From assembly GCA_050693895.1 (NCBI GenBank), contig JBOGWS010000009.1, positions 1 to 64,000 on the forward strand: a stretch of DNA of 64,000 bases, written 5' to 3'. The notes beneath the pieces were generated by a model. That model had not been told where the DNA came from, did not search any database, and worked only from the letters and a program-made list of their open reading frames with translations. The stretch is from WHSV01 sp050693895. GTDB taxonomy: Bacteria; Actinomycetota; CADDZG01; WHSQ01. Position numbers and translations under genes: made by a program. Below, piece by piece: positions 17,538 through 26,690 of this stretch; the stretch's first letter is position 1; every line of letters begins with the position of its first letter.

Positions 17538-18299
17538 TCAACCGTACTTGGGGGCGCGCTTCTCCACGAAAGCGGCGATGGACTCGCCGAAATCCGACGA
17601 CCCGAAGCAGGTTAGTTGCCCACGCGCCTCTTCGTCCATACCCTCGGCTATCGGGATCCGACCCGACAGGTCGACGAGCCGTTTGACCTCGCGGACCGCA
17701 GTCGGGGGAGCGGCGGCAATGAGGGCCGCCAACTCGTCGACGGCCGAGTCCAGCTCGTCGGGCTCGACCACCATCTCAACCAAACCACGGCGCCGGGCCT
17801 CGGTCCCGTCGATTCGCTCCTGAGTCCAGATCATCTTCTTCGCCATGCCGGGCCCGACGAGGCGCGGGAGCTGTTGCGTTCCACCGAGGTCGGGGAGGAT
17901 GCCGAAGCGGTGCTCGAGCAGGCCCAGAGTCGCGTCGGCGGCGGCAACTCGGATGTCACAGGCGAGCGCGACCTGCAGTCCTGCCCCCAGCGCGTGACCC
18001 TTGACGGTTGCGATGGTCGGTATGGAGAGCGCGGCGAGCTTCCTGAAGCCCGCCTGAGCGTGGGCGATCATGTCCTCCATCGACCCACTCGGGGACGAGA
18101 ACGCCGACGTGTCGATCCCGCTGGACAGCGACCGGCCCTCGCCCGACAAGACCACAACCCGGACGTCGAGCGGCTCGGCCAGTTCGTCGCACGCTTTCGC
18201 CAGCGCATCGAAGGTCTCCCAATCCATGGCATTCAGGACCTCGGGTCGGTTTAGGATCAGGTTGGCCCGGTGCTCGGAGAGCTCGAATTTGACGGTCAC
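17538..18299 (-). CDS. Enoyl-CoA hydratase/isomerase (crotonase) family protein
   Basis: 253 residues from GTG 18299, with AGGAAAGGA about 7 bases upstream; the open frame further 5' is low-complexity. Crotonase fold: oxyanion-hole segments LSSGIDTSAF and GHALGAGLQVALACDIRVA, then LLEHRFGILPDLGGTQQLPRLVG. One catalytic Glu position is present as LLEHRFG, and the second is replaced by Asp in ILPDLGG, so hydratase versus isomerase or other acyl-CoA activity is open. The location beside ppiB gives no clue to pathway. Confidence 0.88.
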   Translation of the reverse strand: MTVKFELSEHRANLILNRPEVLNAMDWETFDALAKACDELAEPLDVRVVVLSGEGRSLSSGIDTSAFSSPSGSMEDMIAHAQAGFRKLAALSIPTIATVKGHALGAGLQVALACDIRVAAADATLGLLEHRFGILPDLGGTQQLPRLVGPGMAKKMIWTQERIDGTEARRRGLVEMVVEPDELDSAVDELAALIAAAPPTAVREVKRLVDLSGRIPIAEGMDEEARGQLTCFGSSDFGESIAAFVEKRAPKYG

Positions 18300-18490
18300 G
18301 CAGCGTCCTTTCCTCGAGGAAGACTGTGCCCGCCCGGAGGGCGGATTCCGGGCATTTCGCTCGGCGAGGCGCAGCGGAGCTCCGCCGAAGCCTAGAGCCG
18401 GAACGAACCGTAATCGACCCGACCGGCGGTCGGCTAAAGCGCGGGCAAGTCTTCGAGCTTGCGAGACAGTTGTCTGGTACACCATTGGTC

Positions 18491-19081
18491 ATGACAACGC
18501 GCATCGGCATCTCGTTGTTTGACGGCGCCGAGGAACTCGACTGGGCGGGACCGTGGGAGGTTCTGGCGGCCTGGTCCGAGAACCATCCAAGCGACGACGT
18601 CGAGGTCTTCACAGTCGCGCAGCACGATGGAGTCGTCACCTGCGCCAAGGGCCTAAAGGTCGTTCCCGACCACACGTGGGACTCGGCTCCTCCCATCGAC
18701 GTTCTCGTTTACCCCGGGGGCCGGGGGACGCGACCCCAGATCGGTGACGAGGTCATCGCCGGCTGGTTGCGTACGACTGCGGCCGACGCACGGCTGATGA
18801 CCAGCGTTTGCACAGGATCGCTCGTCTACGCGGACGCAGGCCTTCTCAACGGCCGCCCCGCAACGACCCACTGGCGATCACTCGACCGGCTCGGCGAACT
18901 CGGAGAAAGTGTCGAGGTTCGTCCCCACGATCGGTTCGTAGACGACGGTGATGTGATCACTGCGGCCGGGGTGTCGGCGGGGATCGACATGGCCCTTCAT
19001 CTCATCTCCCGGCTGGTGTCGGCCGATCGCGCCAAAGAGGTGCGACGCTACATCCAGTACGACCCCGAGCCGCCGGTCTAA
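18491..19081 (+). CDS. DJ-1/PfpI family protein (class I GATase-like)
   Basis: 196 residues from ATG 18491. It has the flavodoxin-like DJ-1/PfpI fold: N-terminal ISLFDGAEELDWAGPWEVL, with a nucleophile-elbow Cys in MTSVCTGSLVYADAGLLNGRPATTHW (about residue 103) and an Asp/His pair further on. The sequence style (DGxxxLDxxGPxEVL, CTGxxxLAxAGLL-like) is that of isonitrile hydratases and the sensor part of GlxA-type regulators. No DNA-binding domain is present, so a small-molecule hydratase or stress protein is more likely than a regulator. Confidence 0.87.
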   Translation: MTTRIGISLFDGAEELDWAGPWEVLAAWSENHPSDDVEVFTVAQHDGVVTCAKGLKVVPDHTWDSAPPIDVLVYPGGRGTRPQIGDEVIAGWLRTTAADARLMTSVCTGSLVYADAGLLNGRPATTHWRSLDRLGELGESVEVRPHDRFVDDGDVITAAGVSAGIDMALHLISRLVSADRAKEVRRYIQYDPEPPV

Positions 19082-19261
19082 AGGCCTCTGGTATTTCTTG
19101 GCAACAGAGCGCCCACCTGCGCTTTTAGCTGGGCGGTGCCGGAATTTCACGTTCGGGCACTAGTCCTTCTACGGGCGATAACCGATGCGGCACCCTGAGA
19201 CAGGGCATTGACTGAGTTCCCGTGGGTGCGGCCACGTGGGCGCCGAATGGGAGGGCACATC

Positions 19262-20335
19262 TTGTCTGTAGCAATCGTATCTGGGTCAGGGGGCCTGGTT
19301 GGGTCCGAGGCCGCGCAACGTTTCGCGGCGGCGGGCTACGACGTTGTGGGGATCGACAACGACATGCGCCGGCTGTTCTTTGGAGCCGATGCGTCGACGA
19401 TGTGGAACGTGGATCGCCTCGAGCGATCCATCGGCAGCGGATACTGGCATTTCTCGGTGGACATCAGGAACCGAGAAGCCGTTCGTGATGTGTTCCGAAT
19501 CTATGGCCGGGAGGTCGAGGTCGTCATCCACGCCGCGGCCCAGCCTTCGAGGGACTGGGGCGAACGGGAGCCGTCGACCGACTTTGCCGTCAATGCGCTC
19601 GGAACCCTCAATCTGCTGGAGGCCACACGCGAGTTTGCGCCCGAGGCCTCGTTCATATTCACCTCGACGAGCAAGGTTTACGGGGACGCGCCCAATTCCC
19701 TTCCACTGGTCGAACTCGACACCCGCTATGACATCGAGTCCGACCATCGATACTTCGGCGGCATCAGAGAGGACATGTCGATCGATGCCTGTCACCACGC
19801 AGTGTTCGGCGCCTCCAAGGCTGCGGCGGACCTCATGGTTCAGGAGTACGGCCACTCCTTCGGACTGAACACGGTCTGCTTCAGAACGGGGACCCTAGCG
19901 GGCAAGCACCAGTCGGCGACTTCGCAACACGGATTGCTCTCCTACATCATGCGCTGCGTCATCAGCGGCACGCACTTCACCGTCTACGGCTATAAGGGCA
20001 AGCAAGTGCGCGACCTTATGCACGCGTCCGACTTGGTGAGCGCTTTCATCGAGTACTCGAAGAATCCACGACCCGCCGAGGTCTATAACATCGGCGGCGG
20101 CCGCAAGATCAATTTCTCGATCGTAGAGGCGATCGACCGGGTCCAGGCCCTCACTGGGAAGCAGATGAACTGGTCCTATCTCAGTGTTATGCGGGCCGGA
20201 GATGCAATCTGGTGGATTGGAGACAACTCCAAGTTCGAGACTCACTATCCGCAGTGGGCGCTAACGCGCAATCTCGGCATGATCCTCGAGGAAGTACACG
20301 AGATGAGCGTCGACCGCTGGAGCGAAGCCACCTAA
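19262..20335 (+). CDS. NAD-dependent epimerase/dehydratase (CDP-paratose 2-epimerase-like)
   Basis: 357 residues from TTG 19262, chosen because GGGAGGG (19249-19255) is correctly spaced; ATG 19247 or GTG 19208 would give longer N-termini. Extended SDR fold: Rossmann motif SGSGGLVGSEAA, acidic NAD-selective IDND, HAAAQPSRDWG and STSKVYGDAPN. The YxxxK motif reads FGASK, so the usual catalytic Tyr is Phe. Length and the RTGTLAGKHQS and KQVRDLMHASDLV stretches are like CDP-paratose/tyvelose-type sugar epimerases. No sugar-nucleotide genes are adjacent. Its stop overlaps the convergent response regulator by 4 bases. Confidence 0.85.
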   Translation: MSVAIVSGSGGLVGSEAAQRFAAAGYDVVGIDNDMRRLFFGADASTMWNVDRLERSIGSGYWHFSVDIRNREAVRDVFRIYGREVEVVIHAAAQPSRDWGEREPSTDFAVNALGTLNLLEATREFAPEASFIFTSTSKVYGDAPNSLPLVELDTRYDIESDHRYFGGIREDMSIDACHHAVFGASKAAADLMVQEYGHSFGLNTVCFRTGTLAGKHQSATSQHGLLSYIMRCVISGTHFTVYGYKGKQVRDLMHASDLVSAFIEYSKNPRPAEVYNIGGGRKINFSIVEAIDRVQALTGKQMNWSYLSVMRAGDAIWWIGDNSKFETHYPQWALTRNLGMILEEVHEMSVDRWSEAT

Positions 20336-20994
20336 GCCAGGATCATGTCCTTCACGATGTTGTTCCGCAGGACGAGAGCGAGCGCTTCGAGCCTGGAGTG
20401 AACGTTTAGCTTGCTCAGGATGTTCTGAATATGGGTGCGCGCGGTCTCCGGGCTGATGACGAGGCGTTGTGCTACGAGCTCGTTGTCTGCCCCTTCCACC
20501 AACAGCGCCAAGACTTCGCGCTCTCGGCGAGTGAGCCGTGAGAGCCGGCGTAGCACTTCGTTCTGCTGTTCCTTGGACCGAATGAGCTGCGACAGCAAGT
20601 CGCCGAGCATCACCGGAGGTACGATCGTCTCTCCTCGCAGCACCGCGCGAGCGGCTTCGATGAGCTTGGCGAGCGGGATCGCCTTGGTGAGGTAGCCACT
20701 GGCTCCTGCCTGGATCGCGTCGTAAAGCGCCGCCTGGTCCTGGTGGTTCGAGAGAACCAACACCTTGCACCCGGGAACTTGTTCTCGCACTGTCCGTGTC
20801 ACGCTTATCCCGTTGCACTTGGGCAATTCGGTGTCGATCAGGGCGATGTCTGCGGAAAACTTGCCGGCGGCCTCGACTGCTTCGAGACCGTCCGCGGCCT
20901 CGGCCACAACCGTCAGGTCTTGTTCGGTTTCAAGGGCGCTACGAACGGCCTGACGAAACAGGGAGTGCTCGTCGGCGATCAGGACATTGATCAT
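20332..20994 (-). CDS. NarL/LuxR-type response regulator
   Basis: 220 residues. The receiver domain (1-120) has an acidic pair in IADEHSLF, phospho-Asp in ALIDTELP and the conserved Lys in GYLTKAIP. The LuxR HTH (about 150-205) includes LTRREREVLALLVEGADNELVAQRL and HSRLEAL. It is clearly paralogous to the regulator at 21101-21763: same length, same domain spacing, same C-terminal HSRLEA segment. It is separated from that gene by 106 bases, so it may have its own promoter. Partner kinase is probably the product of 21760-23229. Confidence 0.92.
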   Translation of the reverse strand: MINVLIADEHSLFRQAVRSALETEQDLTVVAEAADGLEAVEAAGKFSADIALIDTELPKCNGISVTRTVREQVPGCKVLVLSNHQDQAALYDAIQAGASGYLTKAIPLAKLIEAARAVLRGETIVPPVMLGDLLSQLIRSKEQQNEVLRRLSRLTRREREVLALLVEGADNELVAQRLVISPETARTHIQNILSKLNVHSRLEALALVLRNNIVKDMILA

Positions 20995-21100
20995 GCGGTT
21001 CCTCGGATCCTTTCAGTGATGTCTCGATGACCCTACGTAGCGTCGCCTGAGGCAACACGGCTCCCGCGACGTAATCGGACTACGACGATTGCATTAGGTA

Positions 21101-21763
21101 CTACGCGCGTTCGAGCGAAGAGTGCGACACCTTGACCACGTTGTGGCGTGCGGCGAAGGCGACGGCCTCGAGACGCGAGTGCACCTGGAGCTTGGTCAAG
21201 ATGTTCTGGACGTGGCTCCGCACCGTGTTGCGACTGACGCTTAGGGTCAGAGCGATCTCTTCTCCGCCTGCGCCCCGAGCGAGCAGAGTCAGCACCTCGA
21301 GCTCGCGCTGAGTGAGTTGCTTGATGAGCAGGGCGGCCTGTCGCTCCTCGGCCGACATCTGTCCGGCCGCCGGAGCGGCGAGCTTGTGCGGGATCACCAT
21401 CTGTCCGCTAAGCGCGGTCTCTATCGAGGCAACGAACTGCTGCAGGGGCATGCTCTTGGTGATGAAGCCGTGAAAGCCGGCCTTGATTGTCGCCCGGAGA
21501 GCGTTGGGCTCGTTCATCGCCGTGACCGCGAGGACCTTCAGATCCGGAAGCATTTCGATGAGCTTTTCGCCCAACTCGACGCCCGACATATCCGGGAGGC
21601 CTAGATCGACGAGAGCGATCTCAGGCCCCCATACGACAGCAACCTCCATCGCCTCTGTCGCAGTGTTTACCAGGCGGAGCTCCATGTTCTGGTTCGCAAG
21701 CACCCGCTCCAGAGCGTCCGCGAAAAGCGCATGGTCATCGACTATCAAGACCTTGGTTATCAT
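21101..21763 (-). CDS. NarL/LuxR-type response regulator (paralogue)
   Basis: 220 residues from ATG 21763, overlapping the kinase stop by 4 bases, so the pair is translationally coupled. The receiver has VDDHALF, phospho-Asp in ALVDLGLP and Lys in GFITKSMP. The LuxR-type HTH contains LTQRELEVLTLLARGAGGEEIALTL and VRSHVQNILTKLQVHSRLEA. It is the direct cognate of the upstream kinase by position. Confidence 0.93.
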   Translation of the reverse strand: MITKVLIVDDHALFADALERVLANQNMELRLVNTATEAMEVAVVWGPEIALVDLGLPDMSGVELGEKLIEMLPDLKVLAVTAMNEPNALRATIKAGFHGFITKSMPLQQFVASIETALSGQMVIPHKLAAPAAGQMSAEERQAALLIKQLTQRELEVLTLLARGAGGEEIALTLSVSRNTVRSHVQNILTKLQVHSRLEAVAFAARHNVVKVSHSSLERA

Positions 21764-23229
21764 GCGGACTCCTTAGCTCGGGGTAGTTCGATGACGAACT
21801 TGGCGCCATGCTCGCGCGTGTCGGTCCAGATCCGTCCCCTGTGGCCCTCGACAACTCTCTTGGCTATGAAGAGACCAAGCCCGCGACCGCTGCGAGGACT
21901 CGTGCTGCCCAGCCCCCGAACGAAGGGATCGAAGATGCTCCGGTGCTGACCCTTTGGTACCCCCGGGCCTCTGTCTGTAACGGTGATGCGAATGCTCCGA
22001 GTCAGCTGCTCCATGGCAACCACCACGGGTTCTCCTGGCGGCGAGTAGTAGAGCGCATTGCGGATGAGGTTGCTGATGGCGACTCGAAGGTGGCTCGGAC
22101 TGCCGGGCACGCTGATCCGTTCGTCGGGACGCTCGAACACGATCGCATGGAAGTTGCGCTCGTGGCTGCAGGCTTGCATCGCCGCGGTCACGGTCTGGGC
22201 GAGATCCACCGGGTCGAATTCGAGAGCGTTGTCGTCCACGGCCCAGAACAGAAGGGTTTCGCAGGTCTCGGCCAGGTGCCCGATTTCGTACTGGGCGCGG
22301 GTCATCAGTTCCGTTGTGAGGTTGTTGCCCCCGTTTACGTCCGAGCTCCGACCGGTGGGGTCATCGTCCAAGAGGAGGGAGGTCTCGATGGCCGCCTTGA
22401 CCGACAGAAGAGGGCTGCGCAGCTCGTGCGCCGTGAGAGCCAGGCTGATATCGAGGTTCTCACCCCGCTTACGCGACAGCGCCGCTTCATCAACGAGCTC
22501 GAAAATCTGGGAAATCAGGGCCTCGAGACCAAACGGCGGTGCCGGATCGTCCTCGAATGAGGCCACGAGAATGATGACATCTCGGGCTTTCAGAATCATT
22601 GCGTCGGATCGTCCGCTCACCACCCCGAAGCGGCGTCTCAGGTCCGTGAGGTTCGACTCGTCCCCGCTGGCCACGAGTCCCAGCTCGGACTCGAGCACCG
22701 GTCTTGAGTCAGTGTCCAGACCGTAGGTTGCGTGAAGGTGCGAGGCCTCCTCGCCGGGGAGCGTTTGCCACGCCGCGACGGGCGCGTCGAACTGGATGCC
22801 GCATAGGCGGACCGCCGAGCGAATCGCTTCGTCCCGATCGTCCGCCAGGACGAGTTCGTGCATCGACATAACGAATCGCGCGAGATCAGCAGAAGCGTTA
22901 TCTGCGGTATCGCGTTGTTGCACAAGCTGAAATGCCTCGCCCATGTACCCTTCACTTAGGTCGAAGTGTCGAGAACCGTCCCCCATCTGCACGTTGCACT
23001 GCCCGATTACTGGAATATCACCCGGTAGGACGCCTGGAAAGGGTGGTGGGCCAAAGATACGTTTTGTCGGCTTTAGCGGCTGTGGCTGAGTCAAGGGCTT
23101 TGACCCCTTGTCGGTACTAGTCGGTTTGGGTGGTGCGAGCAACGGTTCAAGCGGGCCCCCGTTTTTCCCGTGTTTAGCCGCAGTTATGACTTTGAGTGCC
23201 CGCATGAGTGCGAGTGGTGACGTAGTCAT
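21760..23229 (-). CDS. Sensor histidine kinase with Pro-rich N-terminus
   Basis: 489 residues from ATG 23229; the first 75 are low-complexity, Pro/Lys-rich and without a clear ribosome-binding site, so the true start may be later (for example Met 96). No membrane segment is seen. A divergent sensor region of GAF/PAS type occupies about 110-245. HisKA box LALTAHELRSPLLSVKAA has phospho-His near 268. ATPase motifs are NLIRNALYYSP, DRGPGVPKG and GRGLGLFIAKRVVEGHRG. It is coupled to the regulator at 21101-21763, and a second paralogous regulator follows, suggesting a branched pathway. Confidence 0.92.
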   Translation of the reverse strand: MTTSPLALMRALKVITAAKHGKNGGPLEPLLAPPKPTSTDKGSKPLTQPQPLKPTKRIFGPPPFPGVLPGDIPVIGQCNVQMGDGSRHFDLSEGYMGEAFQLVQQRDTADNASADLARFVMSMHELVLADDRDEAIRSAVRLCGIQFDAPVAAWQTLPGEEASHLHATYGLDTDSRPVLESELGLVASGDESNLTDLRRRFGVVSGRSDAMILKARDVIILVASFEDDPAPPFGLEALISQIFELVDEAALSRKRGENLDISLALTAHELRSPLLSVKAAIETSLLLDDDPTGRSSDVNGGNNLTTELMTRAQYEIGHLAETCETLLFWAVDDNALEFDPVDLAQTVTAAMQACSHERNFHAIVFERPDERISVPGSPSHLRVAISNLIRNALYYSPPGEPVVVAMEQLTRSIRITVTDRGPGVPKGQHRSIFDPFVRGLGSTSPRSGRGLGLFIAKRVVEGHRGRIWTDTREHGAKFVIELPRAKESA

Positions 23230-23406
23230 CCAAGGACATTGAAATCAGCAGTAGCGCATAAACGGATAGCAAAAATAGCTAATCGCAACCCTGAAGCGCG
23301 TCGCTCATTAAGACCCCCATTTTGTAGGCTGTCGCCGGTGCGCCGCCCCGGTGGGTGCGGACATCTCCGCCGAGTTCGCTGGGTTCCTCGATACTGGAGA
23401 TCAACT

Positions 23407-25239
23407 GTGTCCGTTCTGTCCATTCGCCGAGACCTTCGTAACATCGCGATCGTCGCTCACGTCGATCACGGCAAGACGACGCTCGTCGACGCCTTGCTTT
23501 GGCAATCGGGCGCATTTCGGGCGAACCAGGATGTCAACGAGCGGGTCATGGACTCGATGGATCTCGAGCGCGAGAAGGGCATCACCATCCTGGCCAAGAA
23601 CACGGCCGTGCGCTACGGGGACATCAAGATCAACATCGTCGATACTCCCGGGCACGCCGACTTCGGGGGCGAGGTCGAAAGAGGCCTGACAATGGTCGAC
23701 GGCGTTCTTCTCCTCGTCGACGCCAGCGAGGGCCCCCTACCCCAGACCCGCTTCGTGCTGCGCAAGGCGCTCGAGGCGCGGCTGCCGGTCATCCTCGTGG
23801 TCAACAAGGTCGACCGCCCCGACGCTCGCATCGCCGAGGTCGTCGACGAGGTCTACGAGCTGTTTCTCGATCTGGACGCGGACGAGGGCCAGATCGATTT
23901 TCCAATTGTGTACGCGAACGCGCGCGCCGGCTGGGCGTCGCTCGAACAGGGAGGCGAGGGCGTGGACCTCAAGCCGTTGTTCGAGCTTCTGCTCGACCGT
24001 ATCCCCGCGCCGACTCACGACGAGGCTCATCCCCTTCAGGCGCTCGTCACCAACCTCGACTCGTCTCCCTATGTCGGCCGGATCGCGCTGTGTCGCGTAT
24101 TTCACGGGACCATCCGCAAGGGGAGCCAGGTCGCATGGTGCCGGACCGACGGCAGTATCGAACGACTCAAGGTGACCGAGCTCTACGTGACGGAGTCGCT
24201 CGACCGCGTCGAGGCGGACGAAGCCGGTCCCGGGGAGATCATCGCAATTGCGGGCATCTCCGAGGTCACTATCGGCGAGACGCTCTCGGATCCCGAAGAT
24301 TCAAGACCGCTGCCCGTCAGTCACTTCGATGACCCGTCGCTGTCGATGCTCGTCGGCATCAATACGTCCCCGCTCTCCGGACAGGACGGCAACAAGTTGA
24401 CGGCGCGGCTCTTGAGCAACCGGCTCGATGCCGAGCTCATCGGGAACGTGTCGATCCGCGTGCTCGACACCGACCGACCCGATGCCTGGGAGGTTCAGGG
24501 GAGGGGAGAGCTACAACTCGCCGTGCTCGTCGAAATGATGCGGCGCGAGGGTTTCGAACTGACGGTCGGGAAACCTCAGGTCGTGACGAGGGAGGTCGAC
24601 GGCAAACTTTGCGAGCCCGTCGAATCCCTGGCCATCGACGTTCCCGAGGACTACCTCGGTGTCGTGACCCAGTTGCTCGCCCTCCGAAAGGGACGCCTCG
24701 AGCAAATGGTCAACCACGGAACCGGTTGGGTGCGGATGGAGTACCTGGTCCCCGCTCGCGGGCTTATCGGGTTCCGAACCGAGTTTCTCACCGAGACGCG
24801 CGGGACCGGGCTTCTCCATCACGTCTTTGACCGCTACGAGCCCTGGCACGGCGAGTTGCGCACTCGTCCGACGGGGAGCCTCATCGCAGACCGCCGAGGT
24901 CAGACGACGAACTATGCGTTGCTCAACCTCCAAGACCGCGGTGCGATGTTCGTCGGTCCGGGCATCGAGGTCTACGAGGGAATGATCGTAGGAGAGAACG
25001 CCCGCAGCGAGGACATGGACATCAACCCGACCAAAGAAAAGAAGCTCACCAACATGCGCTCGTCAACCGGCGAGGAGTTGGTCCGCCTGATCCCTCCGCG
25101 CGAGCTGTCACTCGAGCAGGCCCTCGAATTCATCAGGGAGGACGAGTGCGCCGAGGTCACGCCCAACCACGTTCGCCTCCGAAAGGTCATTCTGACCGCC
25201 AACGATCGAACGAGGGAATCTCGTCGCCGAAGCTCTTAG
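23407..25239 (+). CDS. typA: Ribosome-associated translational GTPase TypA/BipA
   Basis: 610 residues from GTG 23407 (GGAG about 9 bases upstream); the open frame continues 5' without conservation. GTPase motifs: G1 AHVDHGKTT, G2 region EKGITILAKNTAV, G3 DTPGHADFGGEV and G4 NKVDRPDAR. The C-terminal EF-G-like domains and a TypA-specific end with GLIGFRTEFLTETRGTGLLHH and TPNHVRLRK are present. It acts on ribosomes under stress and in large-subunit assembly. It is divergent from the histidine kinase gene. Confidence 0.96.
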   Translation: MSVLSIRRDLRNIAIVAHVDHGKTTLVDALLWQSGAFRANQDVNERVMDSMDLEREKGITILAKNTAVRYGDIKINIVDTPGHADFGGEVERGLTMVDGVLLLVDASEGPLPQTRFVLRKALEARLPVILVVNKVDRPDARIAEVVDEVYELFLDLDADEGQIDFPIVYANARAGWASLEQGGEGVDLKPLFELLLDRIPAPTHDEAHPLQALVTNLDSSPYVGRIALCRVFHGTIRKGSQVAWCRTDGSIERLKVTELYVTESLDRVEADEAGPGEIIAIAGISEVTIGETLSDPEDSRPLPVSHFDDPSLSMLVGINTSPLSGQDGNKLTARLLSNRLDAELIGNVSIRVLDTDRPDAWEVQGRGELQLAVLVEMMRREGFELTVGKPQVVTREVDGKLCEPVESLAIDVPEDYLGVVTQLLALRKGRLEQMVNHGTGWVRMEYLVPARGLIGFRTEFLTETRGTGLLHHVFDRYEPWHGELRTRPTGSLIADRRGQTTNYALLNLQDRGAMFVGPGIEVYEGMIVGENARSEDMDINPTKEKKLTNMRSSTGEELVRLIPPRELSLEQALEFIREDECAEVTPNHVRLRKVILTANDRTRESRRRSS

Positions 25240-25246
25240 CCGCGCA

Positions 25247-25266
25247 CCAGGGTCCTGGCCGTTTTT
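25247..25266 (+). terminator. Possible intrinsic terminator after typA
   Basis: Palindrome CCAGG-GT-CCTGG (25247-25258) followed by CCG and five T residues (25262-25266), 7 bases after the typA stop and before the convergent DUF456 gene. The stem is short with a tight loop, so strength is uncertain. Confidence 0.45.
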
Positions 25267-25290
25267 CGGAGGACATGCACCGTTGACCGT

Positions 25291-25776
25291 CTAGGTCAGC
25301 AGCAACCAGGCCACCCAGCAGAGGACCATGGCCAGGCCCGCCCCGAACTCGACCGCAACACCGATCCCAAAGCCGACCAGCAGATCCCTGGTCGTCGCCC
25401 AGGCGATTGTCCAGTCCCCGGTTCGCGCTCGCTCGGCGAGCAACACGCCACCCACGGCCCCGATCACGAGTCCGACGACCGGAATGACGAAGAAGCCGAT
25501 GATGCCGAGCGCAACCCCCGCTGCGACGATAGAGGCGGGGGCTCCCTTCGCTGCAACACGACGGTGTGGAAGAACGAGTCCCGCGACGATGCCCGTCCCC
25601 GCAAGCAAGGTAATCAAGGTAAAGGCGACGGTGCCGGCTCCCTCGAATCCCTCGGCCAATCCGTAGACGAGTGCGGCCGCCCAGACGAGCGGCAGCCCCG
25701 GCAGCAGCGGCAGCAAGGTTCCGATGAGGCCTACGGCCATCACCAGTCCGATGAGCACGACGACACCGATGTCCAT
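25291..25776 (-). CDS. DUF456 membrane protein
   Basis: 161 residues from ATG 25776; the upstream open frame is unconserved. Small integral membrane protein with about four or five hydrophobic segments: residues 3-35, a second at 45-70, a third around 80-115 and one at the C-terminus. It carries the Gly/Pro-rich DUF456 pattern GTLLPLLPGLPLVWAAALVYG and FFVIPVVGLVIGAVGGVLLAE. The function of the family is not established. Confidence 0.85.
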   Translation of the reverse strand: MDIGVVVLIGLVMAVGLIGTLLPLLPGLPLVWAAALVYGLAEGFEGAGTVAFTLITLLAGTGIVAGLVLPHRRVAAKGAPASIVAAGVALGIIGFFVIPVVGLVIGAVGGVLLAERARTGDWTIAWATTRDLLVGFGIGVAVEFGAGLAMVLCWVAWLLLT

Positions 25777-25902
25777 GCCCGCACCTTGCCCACCTGAGGA
25801 AGCACGAATCCGTCCGTAACGCACCGACCTCGTTGTCGTTAGGTCAACAAGAAGGGCCAAGACAACGGTTGTTCCAAGTTCGTGCCAAGGGGGTGTAGAG
25901 GC

Positions 25903-26679
25903 ATGCCGAAGCTCAAGCTGGCGACGCTAGTGCTCGTCATCGTTGCCGCGTCGGCGTGTGGCGGCGAGAGCCCGACGCAGCCGGCGGGTGATCGAATGAA
26001 CCCGTCGGCCCAGACCAGTTCCAGTGGAGGTTCGCGGCGGAGCGCAAACTCTTCATCGAACTCGGGTCCGGCTAAGCGCATCGATCCGAAGCGCGACGGG
26101 TTCGAGATCGGGCTCGGGGAGTGGGCGATCACCGCGGAGGCACAGGCGATCCGGCCCGGCCCGGTGACCTTCGTTATCCAAAACCGGGGAACGGTTCCGC
26201 ACGGTTTCGAGATCGAGCTCGAGGGCGAAAGCAGCGGTCACGGTTCGGGCGATCTTTTCAAGGCCGAAACCGAGCTGCTCCAACCCGGGGAGTCGACTCG
26301 GATGAGGGTCGACCTGGCCCCCGGAGTGCACAAGATCGAATGTCTGGTCGACGGTCACGACGACATGGGGATGGAGGACCTGCTCGACGTACGAGCCAAC
26401 GCACCTCTTGTCAAGGACGAGGCGCAGAGCGAACCGGGGCGGGTGGCGATCGCCGACTTCGCGTTCGCTCCCGAGGTTACCGAGGTCGAGGCCGGCACCC
26501 AGGTTAGGTGGGACAACGACGATCCCGTCGAGCACACGGTCACCGCGATCAACGGAGACTTCGAGTCGAACAACCTGGCTGAAGGCGAATCGTTCTCCCT
26601 CACGTTCGACGAGCCGGGCAGCTTCGCCTATCGCTGTGTGATCCACCCAGAGATGGAAGGAACCGTGAACGTCAGATGA
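25903..26679 (+). CDS. Lipoprotein with two cupredoxin domains
   Basis: 258 residues from ATG 25903 (AAGGGGGTG upstream). Signal peptide with lipobox-like AASAC (Cys 19), then a Ser/Asn/Gly-rich linker to about residue 65. The first cupredoxin-like domain (about 70-165) has VTFVIQNRGTVPHGFEIELE and a copper-ligand-like set IECLVDGHDDMGMED (Cys, His, Met). The second (about 180-258) has VEHTVTAINGDF and YRCVIHPEMEGTVNV (His ... Cys ... His ... Met), a plastocyanin-type type-1 copper site. It is probably a periplasm-equivalent, membrane-anchored electron carrier or copper-binding protein, followed directly by another cupredoxin gene. Confidence 0.86.
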   Translation: MPKLKLATLVLVIVAASACGGESPTQPAGDRMNPSAQTSSSGGSRRSANSSSNSGPAKRIDPKRDGFEIGLGEWAITAEAQAIRPGPVTFVIQNRGTVPHGFEIELEGESSGHGSGDLFKAETELLQPGESTRMRVDLAPGVHKIECLVDGHDDMGMEDLLDVRANAPLVKDEAQSEPGRVAIADFAFAPEVTEVEAGTQVRWDNDDPVEHTVTAINGDFESNNLAEGESFSLTFDEPGSFAYRCVIHPEMEGTVNVR

Positions 26680-26690
26680 AAGGAGATCGC

